Shown: positions 44,001 to 51,037, counted from the stretch's first letter. The stretch is 64,000 bases of DNA from Norana najaformis (GCA_964023275.1 OZ029915.1:20054775-20118774), one strand, 5' to 3'. Translations and numbers: made by a program. The notes: generated by a model not told the origin, from the letters alone.

Positions 44001-47000
44001 AATATATTACATGTACAAAAGGAAATGGAAATGGACATCACCGTATGGAAAGATACATATCTTGACTATATCATAATAAACAAAAGATGGAGCCCAAAAA
44101 GTGGCAAACTGCAGATCAAATTTGTTTGATCACAAGCTAGTAATTGCCAACATAAAGATAAGGCTAAGGAAAGGAATTCTACCAACAGAAAACTTCAAGT
44201 AAAATACCAAACACTACAAGATGAATACATCCGACAGAATTTGTGAAGTGCAGAAAGTAAGGAACATACAGATCAGTAATCAAAACAGCACAGAAGACAT
44301 GCGAAAAAACCAATAACAAAGGAGAACAAGGAGTACAAGCAGCTGCCAACAACATAATTGGACAGGCTTGTAAAAAGCCTAAAGACCAATGGATAACAGA
44401 CGTGCTAGAACTCATGAAGGAAAGAAAAATCACAGGCTGCAGACTAACGCTACAAACCAGAAAAAAATTAAACTGACTCACCAGAGAAATCGGAACGAAA
44501 CTGTGTAAAGATAAAAACAACTGGACGGGACAACAATGTAGAGAAACAGAAGAAGCTCTCCAATGCAATGCAGAAGTCTACAGAAAGATGAAGCTACTTA
44601 GTGAACGATTTGAACTCAAGGTTGTTTCAATCAAAGGTGGAAACAGGTAAGTATTAAAAGACAATGCATGCATACAAGAATGATGCAAGGAAAGCTTCAA
44701 ACAATTATTAAATATCAATGTACATAATGGCCCGACAGTCCTCGCCGAGATGTCCATAAACAATACACAAGAACAGATGCCCAACTTTTTACAGGAAGAA
44801 GTAAGAGATGCTATTAACAAAATGAAGAATAAAGCACCGGATATAGACGGTACACTAGACAGAACAGCTGCAAGGGGAGAAGAAACTATTAAATCTATGC
44901 ACACTCTTGTTACAAAGATCCAAAAAGATGAAAAAATCCAAGAAGGCTGGGGAAACTGATAATCATCCTAATATATAAAAGAAAGGGATCCACAAGACTG
45001 TAAGAATTACAGAGACGCATTTGCTTACAGAACGTTCCAGAAAAACCCTTCAAACACAGAATTTCTCACAACTGGCCTCTGTGAACAAGTACAGAAACAA
45101 ACCTTCCCTCCGGACTTTTTCCAAAAGATCTCACTTCATCTGTGCCTTACTCTTCTCAAGTCCACAAACTTGGAATTATCTTCAACAAGAGCTTTATCTT
45201 TGCTGACGATATCACTCGATATCTCGCACAAGTTTGTAACATGTGACTTCCATCAACTTCGCCCCATACTTGATTACAAAGCTCCCTGCACAACAGCCTC
45301 ATCAACTGTTCACTTCAAAAGTTGACTACTGCAACTCCCTCTACTGTGATATTAACTCATCTCAAACAAGACATCTTCAAACAATCCAGAATGCTTTTGC
45401 CTGTGCAGTCATCAAAACTCCCACACAACACCATATACACTCAGTTCTCTATTCAATTCACTGGCTTAAGTTCCCTCAGCACATGCACTACAAATTCTAT
45501 CTCTTATTCACAATGCCCTACAAACTTCTCAACCTCCTACATTTGCCAACTATCCCCTCCAAATCTACTTGTTCTCCCTATTACATTTCTCTTTCTTAGC
45601 CTCCAGATTCCTCCTTTCTCAAACTCTGCAACTGCTCCTTAATCCACACAGCACCAGTTGCAGTAAACTCCCAAAAGATCTCTGTCAATTCGCTTACCCT
45701 CCTTCCTCACCTGTCTATAAAGCACTCCTATGCTTGTCCTCGCTCCCACAGCCTTTCATTCACTGTATCATCCCATGACCACCACATGAACAATTTCCAC
45801 TGTACTATCATGTTGTCTCCCCGGCTTAACTCCCTGGATACTGACATGGCACCAAAACCGACCGATCAACCTGGCTTGTGCAGACGTGATTTGACACAGA
45901 GCTGATCTCCCTTATGAGGCTTTTGTGTGGCACTGAGAAATTTTGGAGATTTACATTTATTTTTACATTAAGATTTACAAACTGTAGAATTTATAACCAT
46001 GATTGATAACTTGGAGCAATGTGGTTCTAGAGTTGTTTCTTTAGTTGTCGCCTGCTATTATATTTTTATCAGGGTCATGTTCAAGTGAATGTAACATACA
46101 ATTTCAGTTCAGTAATGTTTCTGTGGTATTGTTGTGTTGTTACCGGTTTTTAATTTATGAAGCAAAACTAGTCTCTTAACCCTTTCGACTCGAGAAACCA
46201 GAATACTAGTTTACCCATATTTTACTGAATCCGAGGAAATCTGTTTATCAGTTTCATTCTCAATAGATGTGTAAAATGATTTCACCTGCTTACTTTTATT
46301 GGGGTAGACATATTAAAAAAAGTGGTAATAAAAATTCACTGGTTTTAGATAGGCAGTTAATAACGGGGTGTAATCAGAATCAATTGGAATCAAGGTATTA
46401 AAAGTTTGGTGCCTACAAGAAGTTTGGTCTTGCAGAAGCAAGACAGTGCATATTAGAAACTGATGATGACAGGACTACTAATGAAGCCGCAAAATCTTAT
46501 ATAAAGACCAAAAGTGATGACATCAGTGCAGAGCCAGATTAACCAGTATGCAAAATATGCACAGGCAGGGGCCTCCCACTGACAGGGCCCTCCCGACTGA
46601 GCCAGAATATTTTGCAGTGACAAAATCTGACCTAGATTCCTTTGCATGAGCTGTTTGTCTGTAGAAACAAGTCATGATTTTTATTTTAAATAAGAATTAA
46701 ATAAGAATTTGCACAATGAAGTTCATGAAGACTTTCTGGTTGTGAGTAGCTGCTCAATTGTGCATCTTCCTCGTCGGAACCCAGTTTGTTCTTCTCCAAA
46801 TGCTCTCTCAACATACTATTTCATTTTGTTTTGTATCATTATGGTGAATACTTCTTCTGGGATGTTCTGGTATCAAAGGCAGCAGCATGTCTAAAAAGAC
46901 TTACTGATGACCTTTCAAGACAAGTTTGCTGTACAGCGAGGACAGTTTCAGTAGAGTGAGTTGAGAATCCTTTTGTGGTGTTTGGTGTAGGCAGACTGGT

Positions 47001-49068
47001 TGTGATTTAGGAGATTGTTACAGGTAAGACAAGCAATGAGGCGAGATTGGACGACCCATTCTGACTGTAGATAAAAATGTGATATATGAATTTGGATGAG
47101 GGCATTGGAGTCAGCAATGTATTAAGCTATAATGGAAAGCCAGCATTCTGAGCTTAAGGGTCAAGCAAGCAATTTTAAACTCAATACACCATTCAACAGG
47201 AAGCCAGTGAAGTGCATATACAACAGTGATCAGAGTGTGAGTTGAGTATGCAACTGAGTATTGGAGGCAAGCAGCATGAGGCAGAAGTGATGGTGACTAA
47301 ATCAAGAGTGTGGCTGTATTTGTGAGTGGGGAAAAACAAGCTGGATCAGACTGAATGCACGGAGGGAGGAAAGAAACTGGGGTGCAGCGTATCAGAAGCA
47401 GATGACAGGACTACTAACATGGATGTTGAAATCCCCAGTGAGAACAAATTCATGACAGGTGGAGGTGTGGCGACAGCAATAGGCAGAAGAGTTGAATTCC
47501 TTAAGGAAAGCACTAGGTTTGGCAGAGTAAGACAATCATGAAAACGGAGTCGGTAGATGTTGTAGATCATTAGTTTAGAAGTCGGTAGCCTAAGAATGAT
47601 AAATGATGATTTGAAGAATCGGTAAGTGTAGAAAAAAATTAGGTGAGGAAAGGACAGTGGATAAGGAATGTACTTGTAATCGTAATTTCATGATTTCTAC
47701 AGTGCCCGTTGAAAGCCACATCAGGGGTGCCAGCTTATCACAGGTGCTCAGTGCTGGGATGGAAAGCAGTGCTGCCTCCAAATATAAAGGATGAATTTTT
47801 TAATAAAAAATTTGACATGTGGGTTGAGCAGATAAAAGCATAGCGTTCAGGTCTGCAGCTAGCAAGTTGAGATAGAGTGGCTGAAGGAGTGATCCATGTC
47901 TCTGTTATGACAATTACATCAGGAGGGGGTTTGGAAGATGGAGGCAGTGTAGTGTTTTTCGTTGCGAAGTGAGCAGATGTCAAGTGTGCATAGAATGAAG
48001 ACGGAAGAGGTATAGGGCCTGGGTTTGGGTGAATATCCCTGAATGATAGAAAAACTAGAATAGATGGAATTAATTTCTTAGAGCTGAACTTGGTGCAAGG
48101 TGGTACAAGAAAAAAATGGCCAGTTGGATGACAAAGGAGTTGCTGTTCTGCTGCAGCAGGAATGTGTGGTAGGCAGGAATGAGAAGAAGGACCTTGTATG
48201 GAAGGCAATACAGCATAGGGCGAGGAGGAGGAGAATTCTTGATAGATGTATGCGATGCTGCTGAAGATGGGGGACAGGTGCAGAGACCAGGAGTTAAAAC
48301 AAAGGGTACAGACTGTAGGCAAATATTAGGCACTAGAACCACTAAGAAGCGTTAAAAGACATGGAACAAACTCACCAGAAGATAAATTCAGGCAAAAACT
48401 TACATTCTGATGTTATAAGAGATGCAACTTCCCACATGACATTGTGGTTTAAAGCAGTGGTGACAAGTTGTGCATGCATATCTGAATTCCGGAATCTATA
48501 GCTTTGGGCCTGTCTTTCTTCTATCTTTGAGATACACTGAGCATACCTTTTCTTAAGAAATACATTAAGTAAACTAAATTACAGCACAGCCATGGTATCC
48601 ATGTAATTTCTTATTTTTATAATTTTTAATAGGCATCATCATCCAACAATGATGATTTATAGCTATTTCCTTTTTGCATTTTAGTAATAGAGTTGTCATA
48701 AATAACGAGCACAGCAGTTTATACTTATTCAAGAAATTCTTACCTCACGTGACTGCAAGAAAGCGCATTTTGCACTTGTGACTTTTGCACGTCCAGCTTT
48801 CAGCCAGCACGAAAAAATGCCATACTAGAAAACTGAATTGAAGACTTAACATGCGCTAAACTGTGCAAAGCGTTATAGGCAACTTGCTAAGGAAACCGGT
48901 AATCAGTAAACGAAAAGTCCGGGATCGCGGTAGGTCATGCCATTCAAACTTCAAATTGGGTAGGAAGCTGACAAAAGTCAGTCGATACATTTCTGACAAA
49001 ACTAATTCGCAAGTTTTGCCATTCTGAGTATTTTGAGTACTTACCCAAAGCTCAGTTCCCCAACTCAT
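13870..49068 (-). CDS. CIP4/FNBP1/FNBP1L (TOCA) family F-BAR protein, 14 coding exons
   Basis: The spliced product is 534 residues, close to vertebrate family members (roughly 545-605). Family role: the F-BAR dimer binds and bends membranes, HR1 binds Cdc42-GTP, and SH3 recruits N-WASP and dynamin, linking endocytosis to actin assembly at the plasma membrane. Seen here: it starts MSWGTELW then DQFD, as the family does. F-BAR spans about residues 1-285 (exons 1-9). HR1 spans about 322-400 (EDFSHLPPNQQKKQL, exons 10-11). SH3 spans about 480-531 (ALYAYDG, GDGWT, YVPTSYI; exons 13-14). All exon phases agree and the 1605-nt CDS has no internal stop. Introns 1 and 2 are 11-12 kb and carry most of the transposons. 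Intron 8 has a GC donor. A proline-rich linker exon found in some vertebrate isoforms was not seen. One invertebrate gene usually stands for the three vertebrate paralogues, so no single symbol is assigned. Confidence 0.95.
14033..14072. repeat. 20-bp perfect tandem duplication near an acceptor
   Basis: The unit AGATAAGATGAAAACCTATC occurs twice in a row, 24 bases upstream of the exon 14 acceptor, where branch point and polypyrimidine signals would lie. Confidence 0.95.
15253..15410 (-). CDS. F-BAR gene exon 13 (linker and SH3 start)
   Basis: A linker with acidic FEGFSDDEFADGG, then CAALYAYDG opening the SH3 domain. Donor GTAGGT, phase 1. Confidence 0.95.
15726..15829 (-). CDS. F-BAR gene exon 12
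   Basis: Encodes GYLAEAEVRLQESGHTPNAS, matching the family 'WLAEVEGRL' end of HR1 and the following linker. Donor GTAAGA, phase 2. Confidence 0.92.
16139..16271 (-). CDS. F-BAR gene exon 11 (HR1, second part)
   Basis: Encodes DGMVKLQDVYSSNSKLGNAA through LRQELNKYE. The donor GTCTAA is weak; reading through it would stop after one residue and remove the SH3 domain. Confidence 0.92.
16896..17008 (-). CDS. F-BAR gene exon 10 (HR1, first part)
   Basis: Encodes AEEPKEDFSHLPPNQQKKQL and the start of the HR1 coiled coil. Donor GTGAGC, phase 2. Confidence 0.95.
17930..18109 (-). CDS. F-BAR gene exon 9
   Basis: 60 codons, DGQMVIDKFKTGFAPTVDV then PFEDLSNPMK. It closes the F-BAR domain and runs into a Ser/Gly/Lys-rich linker (SGKTKKRAGILGIFGGGPK). 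Donor GTCAGT. Confidence 0.94.
18491..18637 (-). CDS. F-BAR gene exon 8
   Basis: 49 codons, QLQDLDQRRITKVQECI through ASLVDSKK. The in-frame end at SKK joins DGQMVIDKFKTGF of exon 9 exactly as in relatives. The donor is AAG|GCAATT, a GC rather than GT, with no GT nearby. A second acceptor 9 bases downstream could give a 3-residue-shorter form. Confidence 0.9.
18920..19480 (-). mobile_element. Degraded L2-like LINE, C-terminal region
   Basis: The minus-strand translation contains STVLGRQLLRSAVQGDLVVL, then RSFAVFGPACF. This is the 'LRSA.RGDLVVPR...RSFAV.GP..WN.LP' signature of L2/CR1-type ORF2 ends. It finishes near a TTACAATTACAA-type tail at about 18930. It lies in intron 7, in the same orientation as the gene. 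Confidence 0.7.
19565..19693 (-). CDS. F-BAR gene exon 7
   Basis: 43 codons including MCEDSKKDYACEVEK and HYLVNMPQIFQ, matching 'MAEDSKADY...YY.THIPNIFQ'. Donor GTAAGT. Confidence 0.95.
20615..20719 (-). CDS. F-BAR gene exon 6
   Basis: 35 codons including AFREAERAQEAYKKGDQDV and SKAEVEK, matching 'CKEADRAQ...VTKADVEK'. Donor GTAAAT, phase 0. Confidence 0.95.
20720..21707 (-). other. Intron 5 of the F-BAR gene
   Basis: No element firmly recognised. Blocks such as AAAGGTGTTATATAAATGTC near 21605 resemble LINE or SINE 3' ends. Confidence 0.4.
21708..21770 (-). CDS. F-BAR gene exon 5
   Basis: 21 codons, LLQDASKQEAVLQTQLSQLD then K, between a CAG acceptor and a GTATTG donor; phase 0 at both ends. 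Confidence 0.9.
21930..22940 (-). mobile_element. Degraded L2-like LINE, endonuclease region
   Basis: The minus-strand translation includes HQPSSSIHTFFNKFSDMIS, then STKNRLLVCGDFNCPGSDGN. The GDFN motif with its upstream context is the conserved core of the apurinic-type endonuclease of L2/CR1 LINEs. Stops interrupt every frame. It occupies intron 4, same orientation as the gene. Confidence 0.75.
23375..23522 (-). CDS. F-BAR gene exon 4
   Basis: Encodes FTTSKGFETMVKELHDLAGQ, then HES and later LKQERKK. It aligns with the family 'DYAGQHE...LKQERK' block. The GTTACA donor is weak. Confidence 0.93.
23523..25318 (-). other. Intron 3, no element recognised
   Basis: No open frame or repeat I can name. 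A sequence ending GCATGCAACGGGTTAA near 25264 resembles the end of a TTAA-targeting transposon but no partner end was found. Confidence 0.4.
25319..25465 (+). mobile_element. LINE fragment duplicated at 28124-28266
   Basis: About 145 bp starting TGTCTTGCCACAACTCTCAA recurs at 28124 with only scattered differences. The second copy runs on into an L2-like endonuclease region, so this one is probably a piece of the same LINE. Confidence 0.6.
25783..25827 (-). CDS. F-BAR gene exon 3
   Basis: A 45-bp exon encoding KLVKSYSPKKKDEE, matching the conserved 'KKYQPKKK.EEE' segment. Acceptor AACAG, donor GTTAGT. Confidence 0.93.
25929..26127 (+). mobile_element. tRNA-derived SINE, copy 1
   Basis: A box TGGTTAAAGCG (25956-25966) and B box GGGTTAGAGCC (25991-26001) form a polymerase III promoter. 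The body shares CAACTGATG.TTAGTCATTAGATAGTGGC with the better-preserved copy at 36789. It ends in an A/T-rich tail and lies in intron 2. Confidence 0.8.
26290..27080. repeat. ~375-bp internal tandem repeats of the piggyBac-like element
   Basis: A CATTTTATCTCCTCT-type landmark recurs near 26297, 26676 and 27046, a period of about 375 bp. Each unit also has a GTTGCCA.ATAGA.CCAAACAG block and a GACAGTCTACA block. The copy at 57345-58405 shows the same landmark twice, about 370 bp apart. Confidence 0.85.
27232..27324 (-). pseudogene. Relic N-terminus of a piggyBac-type transposase
   Basis: A 30-codon minus-strand frame starts MAKRCLPEEEIRRSIDEW and continues with acidic/serine residues before TAA. 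An acidic N-terminal segment just inside one end is where piggyBac transposases begin. Everything after it has been replaced by the tandem repeats, so this is a decapitated transposase remnant. Family assignment rests on the TTAA ends, not on this short peptide. Confidence 0.5.
27607..27959. other. Intronic, no gene recognised
   Basis: Contains a GCACATAAACGGGTATGCACA block near 27795 that resembles a block at 5748; probably a degraded repeat. Confidence 0.4.
27960..28900 (+). mobile_element. Degraded L2-like LINE, endonuclease region
   Basis: The plus-strand translation includes ITGDFN followed by FKDLLSAFNLNQQVSFE, then TRSSFSTVKNLSPCETHLSD and HIALTAKLF. This is the 'GDFN ... LDLVITRS.SS.V.N....LSDH..L' block of L2/CR1 endonucleases. 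Frameshifts and stops mark it as dead. It is antisense to the F-BAR gene within intron 2. Confidence 0.75.
29193..29310 (+). repeat. Terminal inverted repeat, left end of copy 1
   Basis: Pairs with 31687-31808 over most of its length, with small gaps. The best-conserved part is CAGGTCTAGTTT plus GAGATAT. Confidence 0.75.
29508..31211 (-). CDS. Transposase-like zinc-finger protein, intact 567-residue intronless ORF
   Basis: Intronless and free of stops, with ATG at 31209-31211 and TGA at 29508. N-terminal CxxC pairs (Cys16/Cys19 and Cys60/Cys63) recall a ZAD- or THAP-like treble-clef DNA-binding finger; another pair is Cys96/Cys99. Residues 140-200 are acidic and low-complexity. The core has FIDSS (Asp264), VDLK (Asp318) followed by CFLC (Cys337/Cys340) and His348/His350, and SEEQGERFHQ (Glu512/Glu513/Glu516). 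A D...D+CxxC/H...E order is what several eukaryotic DDE transposases with an RNase H fold show; I infer that role. I recall similar proteins as multicopy 'uncharacterized' genes in invertebrates but cannot name the superfamily. Position between inverted repeats and the broken paralogue at 51138-52836 support a transposase. The intact frame means recent insertion or possible domestication. Confidence 0.85.
   Translation of the reverse strand: MATSRQSCINHPDIFCYICGEYTLKANRKPISEFVKRAYVGYFGVKLGDQDKQWAPHTVCKTCIEQLRHWTIGKRSCLKFGVPMVWREQINHLDDCYFCMVNIIGINRNNRHKLSYPDIPSARRPVPHSDIVPVPPFRELPQLSDDETCMSNIGQDDESEESGGSDSDFQSTSHSERFDQKELSDLIRDLNLSKESSELLASRLKEKNALQPGTKITIYRNREKDLLPFFTEDNNLVFCNDISNLLKKIGLSDYSPDEWRLFIDSSKRSLKCVLLNNGNKFGSIPIGHSTRMKEEYNAISLVLEKIKYKEHQWVICVDLKMVNFLLGQESGYTKYPCFLCLWDSRAKHEHWTRKDWPSRKDMVVGAQNVIKESLVARDRIILPPLHIKLGLMKQFVRALNKEGSCFEYIVHKLPGITMEKLKAGIFDGPQIRQLMNDPLFIPSMNEIESCAWSSFVLVTKNFLGNKKADNYAQLVEDMLLHFNKLGCNMSIKVHYLHSHLDRFPENLGDFSEEQGERFHQDIKTMENRYQGRWDAHMMADYCWNIMRDCSGRCHTRKSYKRSFFGVE
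31368..31395 (-). promoter_or_regulatory. TATA box and CRE-like site of copy 1
   Basis: On the minus strand, TGAAGTCA (31388-31395), 12 bases, then TATATAAA (31368-31375), about 155 bp before the ATG. Copy 2 has TGACGTCA, 13 bases, then TATATAA. Confidence 0.6.
31687..31808 (-). repeat. Terminal inverted repeat, right end of copy 1
   Basis: Reverse complement of 29193-29310 with gaps; the inner boundary is at GATATCTCAGAAACTAGACC. Confidence 0.75.
31815..33395 (-). other. Intron 2, no element firmly recognised
   Basis: AT-rich. Stretches at about 32560-32640 and 33210-33350 have weak tRNA-like box motifs and could be old SINEs, but I cannot align them with anything in the window. Confidence 0.35.
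33396..34773. mobile_element. 1.4-kb TIR element with CCGTATATAC ends
   Basis: The left end reads CCGTATATACTCGCGTATAA. The right end, reverse-complemented, reads CCGTATATACCCGCGTATTA, followed by further GCGTATAAGTCGAAG-type sequence. TA flanks both ends, compatible with a TA (or AT) target duplication. There is no long ORF, so it is non-autonomous. The interior holds a diverged direct repeat: a TGGCT.AAATTCGC block with CCTTAGAAGTTG recurs near 33910 and 34208. Confidence 0.8.
34308..34495. mobile_element. Possible second element nested in the CCGTATATAC element
   Basis: Inverted-repeat-like ends contain TAATGCGC-type blocks. The right end reads ACCGTATTTTCCGGGTTATT inward, the left CGTATATTTTATAAG. 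Both ends point to TATTATGCGC motifs. It may be a MITE inserted into the larger one; the boundaries are loose. Confidence 0.4.
34774..36788 (-). other. Intron 2, no element firmly recognised
   Basis: No coding match. A TGGTAGAGCAG-like A box on the minus strand near 35070 lacks a clear B box. Confidence 0.4.
36789..36977 (+). mobile_element. tRNA-derived SINE, copy 2 (best preserved)
   Basis: A box TGGTTAGAGCG (36808-36818) and B box GGGTTCGAGCC (36843-36853), followed by a body with GGGACCTTGAGCAAGTCCTT and an (AAT)n tail. The GACCTTG.GCAAGTC phrase resembles the CORE domain of CORE-SINEs such as MIR (from memory). It ends about 70 bp before the exon 2 donor, within intron 2. Confidence 0.85.
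37045..37160 (-). CDS. F-BAR gene exon 2
   Basis: Begins DQFDHVSAYTQKGIDF after a TTTGCAG acceptor and ends with a GTAAGT donor in phase 2. Encodes the first F-BAR helices. Confidence 0.95.
37161..39055 (-). other. Intron 1, first part, no element recognised
   Basis: No exon or transposon recognised in this AT-rich stretch. Confidence 0.4.
39056..39067. repeat. Target site duplication, left
   Basis: TAACAAAAGCTT, identical to 39885-39896. Confidence 0.9.
39068..39884 (-). mobile_element. 5'-truncated RTE-like LINE insertion with intact target duplication
   Basis: The minus-strand frame (stop near 39085, open to the truncation point) starts at the catalytic region RADDIDLLENSCDRLQEN. It continues through KINVDKTKTMVFGKE, YACEAWTIKKTDKDK, LRLFGHICRMDD and RRGRPNREWTDDIRDW. 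These are the motifs of RTE/BovB-type and related LINE C-termini. The 3' end is (CAT)7 on the plus strand, i.e. an (ATG)n tail. Identical 12-bp flanks TAACAAAAGCTT (39056-39067 and 39885-39896) are a target site duplication. The conserved frame suggests a fairly young insertion. Confidence 0.88.
39885..39896. repeat. Target site duplication, right
   Basis: TAACAAAAGCTT, identical to 39056-39067. Confidence 0.9.
39897..44029 (-). other. Intron 1, middle part, no element recognised
   Basis: A 14-base G run lies at 42188-42201. The open frames around 41911-42479 have no resemblance I know. A B-box-like ATTCAAATCCC near 43848 hints at an old SINE but the A box is poor. Confidence 0.4.
44030..44960 (+). 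mobile_element. Degraded RTE-like LINE, endonuclease to RT
   Basis: The translation includes DYIIINKRW and DHKLVIANIKIRL, the endonuclease end 'D.I.INKRW...SDH.LV.A'. Later EEVRDAINKMKNKAPDIDG, then EETIKSMHTLVTKI and IQEGW, correspond to 'EEV..AI..MKN.KAPG.DG' at the RT start. Several frameshifts. Antisense to the F-BAR gene. Confidence 0.75.
45010..45930 (+). mobile_element. Degraded L2-like LINE, RT C-terminal region and 3' end
   Basis: The translation contains KVDYCNSLYCDINSSQTRHL, then QTIQNAFACAVIKTP and HIHSVLYSIHWLKFP. This is the L2-clade 'LDYCNSL..GL....L..LQ.IQNA..R.I......HI.PVL..LHWLP' block. The 3' region near 45900 resembles the shared L2-like 3' end. Frameshifted. It begins almost where the RTE-like fragment stops. 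Confidence 0.8.
45931..46899 (-). other. Intron 1, possible lone piggyBac-like end
   Basis: TTAACCCTTTCGACTCGAG near 46178 matches the outer TTAACCCTTT of the element at 26146. No partner end was found. The rest is unrecognised. Confidence 0.35.
46900..48330 (-). mobile_element. Rearranged L2-like LINE, 5' ORF2, 3' end and C-terminal pieces
   Basis: On the minus strand, near 48030, the frame reads RDIHPNPGPIPLPSSFYAHL, then PPDVIVITETWITPSATLSQ. The 'DIHPNPGP' and 'TETW' motifs mark the start of an L2/CR1 endonuclease. It is followed directly by the shared L2-like 3' end (47672-47756), then by further pieces, including a C-terminal-like stretch near 46900-47310. Internal deletion or overlapping insertions explain the order. 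Confidence 0.7.
48331..49044 (-). other. Intron 1, end next to exon 1
   Basis: No element recognised. Confidence 0.4.
49045..49068 (-). CDS. F-BAR gene exon 1 (coding part)
   Basis: Encodes MSWGTELW, the invariant family start, followed by a GTAAGT donor. Ends in phase 0. The 5' UTR limits are not visible. Confidence 0.93.
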
Positions 49069-49229
49069 GATGATTCTGAGACGCTAACACTAGAAACAAG
49101 ATCACTTCAGTACCATTGGTATTCTCAATAAATAACAACCTCCAACAAACTTTAGACATCCAAAATGAAGTCAAAAGATCACTAATAAGGCAAGACACGT
49201 AGGACCAAACATAGATCTATCTATAGGAC

Positions 49230-49269
49230 CAAAGATGTTAATAAGGGAATTCCCTTATTAACATCTTTG
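49230..49269. repeat. 40-bp perfect palindrome upstream of exon 1
   Basis: The left half CAAAGATGTTAATAAGGGAA is exactly the reverse complement of the right half, with GAATTC at the centre. AGGACC(A) occurs just outside on both sides and again near 49200. It lies about 160-200 bp upstream of the F-BAR start codon. Confidence 0.95.
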
Positions 49270-49286
49270 CGTAGGACCATGAAGTT

Positions 49287-49440
49287 TCATTCGCCGGCGC
49301 GTGGCGCCTTTGTACCATCTCGCTCCTGCGGTGAATAAGTAAATCGCTTTGATTCGTCTTCTTCTCTTCCATCAGGTGTGTGCCAACGAAGAGGCTTGAA
49401 CGACTGAAATTTAGAAAGAGAATTTGTCGTTTTGATTTTA
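49287..49440 (-). other. Possible small exon, unidentified
   Basis: After a CTAAATTTCAG acceptor-like site the minus strand reads SFKPLRWHTPDGREEDESKR, then FTYSPQERDGTKAPRAGE and a stop. Base composition is more coding-like than the surroundings. It could be the last exon of an upstream gene or untranslated leader of the F-BAR gene. I do not recognise the peptide. Confidence 0.25.
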
Positions 49441-49589
49441 GATTTTCTGTAATTAAAGGCATTCCTGAAAATTAATATATAGATTCCCTGCAAACAGGAC
49501 ACATAACGCTGAAGAAATGTGAAGTTTACAAATATGAAAACAGTTCAGGCTACTGTCAATGTAATATTACGTTGGTAGATCATCAAATT

Positions 49590-49800
49590 TTAAGCGCGCG
49601 TTTTTATAAGAAATTTCAACGAGACTCGTTAATGTATGCCCACGGCCGGCTCGTATCGAACACGTGGTAGAAGTGATGTAATTGGCCGCCCTGCGTGGAA
49701 GCTGGCTGACTTAAACAGTACTTCTTGCCGACACCCTTGTCGCGCGGGCGATTCCTCGTGGGAGCGTTAGACCCGTGTTATCATGAGTTTTCAGTGTACT
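49590..49800. promoter_or_regulatory. CpG-rich block upstream of the F-BAR gene
   Basis: Unusually GC- and CpG-rich for this window (GCGCGCG, GGCCGGC, GTCGCGCGGGCG). It lies 500-700 bp upstream of the start codon, so a promoter is possible. No core element decides it. Confidence 0.3.
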
Positions 49801-50078
49801 AACATGTTGCCCACAAAGTAAGCTGTTTTTTTAGTCCATGTATGCCTGGGCATGCACTCAGTGCAGATTGCACAACGTGCAGAGGAAATGCTAACGCTTA
49901 GGCATGCTTAGTCAGGATGGTTTTAAAAGCAGCTCGTATACGCGGATGCTATGCTGGAGTTGATAACAGTTTGCACATATATTGATGGGCTTGTTCTACA
50001 GGCATAGATAGCATAATGTGTGTACTTAACAAATGCATTTATTGTCTACACTCTACAGGACGATTCGTTACAGCAGAA

Positions 50079-50195
50079 ATGTCTCGTCAATGTCGCAACA
50101 GCTTAAATACATTCTGTTTCATTTCTGCCGAGTATACGCTTAAGCCTCAAAGACGCTGCACAAAGACGCTGCATGACTGCACTCATTAAGTAGTG
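50079..50195 (+). pseudogene. Relic N-terminus of a third copy of the transposase-like gene
   Basis: The frame from ATG at 50079 reads MSRQCRNSLNTFCFISAEYT, then LKPQRR. It parallels copy 1 (CINHPDIFCYICGEYTLKANRK) and copy 2 (FCYVCGKYTLCDQRK). One zinc-binding cysteine has become serine and the frame soon stops. No further homology seen downstream. Confidence 0.6.
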
Positions 50196-50399
50196 CCACT
50201 GCTACTACGAATGCAGCTAGAATATACCGCGTACTGTTGTTTCAATTGTGAATGGGAGGACAGCCTTGCTATCGAGAGTCTAATTACAGTAAAAAGAACT
50301 GGTTGCTCCGTGGACAATGATTTGAAGCATTTACAGAAAAGGAGCGGGAATACACGTAAGACGAGAACCAAATTTAAAGGAATATTAGAAATGCCAAAT

Positions 50400-50752
50400 C
50401 AGGAAGATAGTCGTTGAAGAAGCAAGTTCTGATCACTGGTGTCAAAAGCAGCAGAAGTGTTGAGAAGACAGAGACATGAGACTTGTTCATGACAGATGTC
50501 AGAGAGTAGTTTACTATATGGAGCGACAAATAGAGTTTCAGTGGAGTGTGTTTAGTGAATCAAGATTGGTAGTGATTGAGAAGTAAGTTAGAAGAAAGCC
50601 GGGCAAGCACAATGCCTTCAGTTATCATAGATAATAAAGAAAGATTGGAGACAGGACAGTAATTAAATATGTTTTCTTGGTCAAAATTTGTGTTTTTAGA
50701 TGGTCAATTAAAGAAAAATATATGAAAGTCAGAGGAAAGCAACCAGTAGTTA
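50400..50752 (-). mobile_element. L2-like LINE, RT part, left of copy 2
   Basis: Minus strand reads FNYCPVSNLSLLSMITEGIV, then LARLSSNLL and KSHVSVFSTLLLL. This is 'NYRPVSNLSFLSKI.E..V...L..HL' with the following 'DKGHVSVL.LLDLSAAFDT'. It is the continuation of 53168-53590 across the transposon insertion. Confidence 0.8.
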
Positions 50753-50755
50753 TTA

Positions 50756-50860
50756 CACTGGATCACAACGATTTTGCTACTGAAAGTAATGCATGTGTCT
50801 TATATTGATTCAAATGTGCTGATTCCAAATATGAAGTCAGAATCTGCCCAGCACGTCTAG
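50756..50860 (+). repeat. Terminal inverted repeat, left end of copy 2
   Basis: Pairs with 53050-53164. The inner 45 bp also align with the left end of copy 1 (29253-29300). Confidence 0.8.
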
Positions 50861-51037
50861 ATTTTATGCATTCAAGTAATGACGTAAGTACTCGTTTTCG
50901 GTTATGTCTGTACATTCTGTTGTATGTGTCTCCACGATTGCTGCCAGTTATACGTGAATGCCTGCAAGTGTCGCCTGAATTATTCCTAACAGCAAGCCTG
51001 CAGCAGCCGCTAGACATGATTGGGCATGTCAGCGAGC

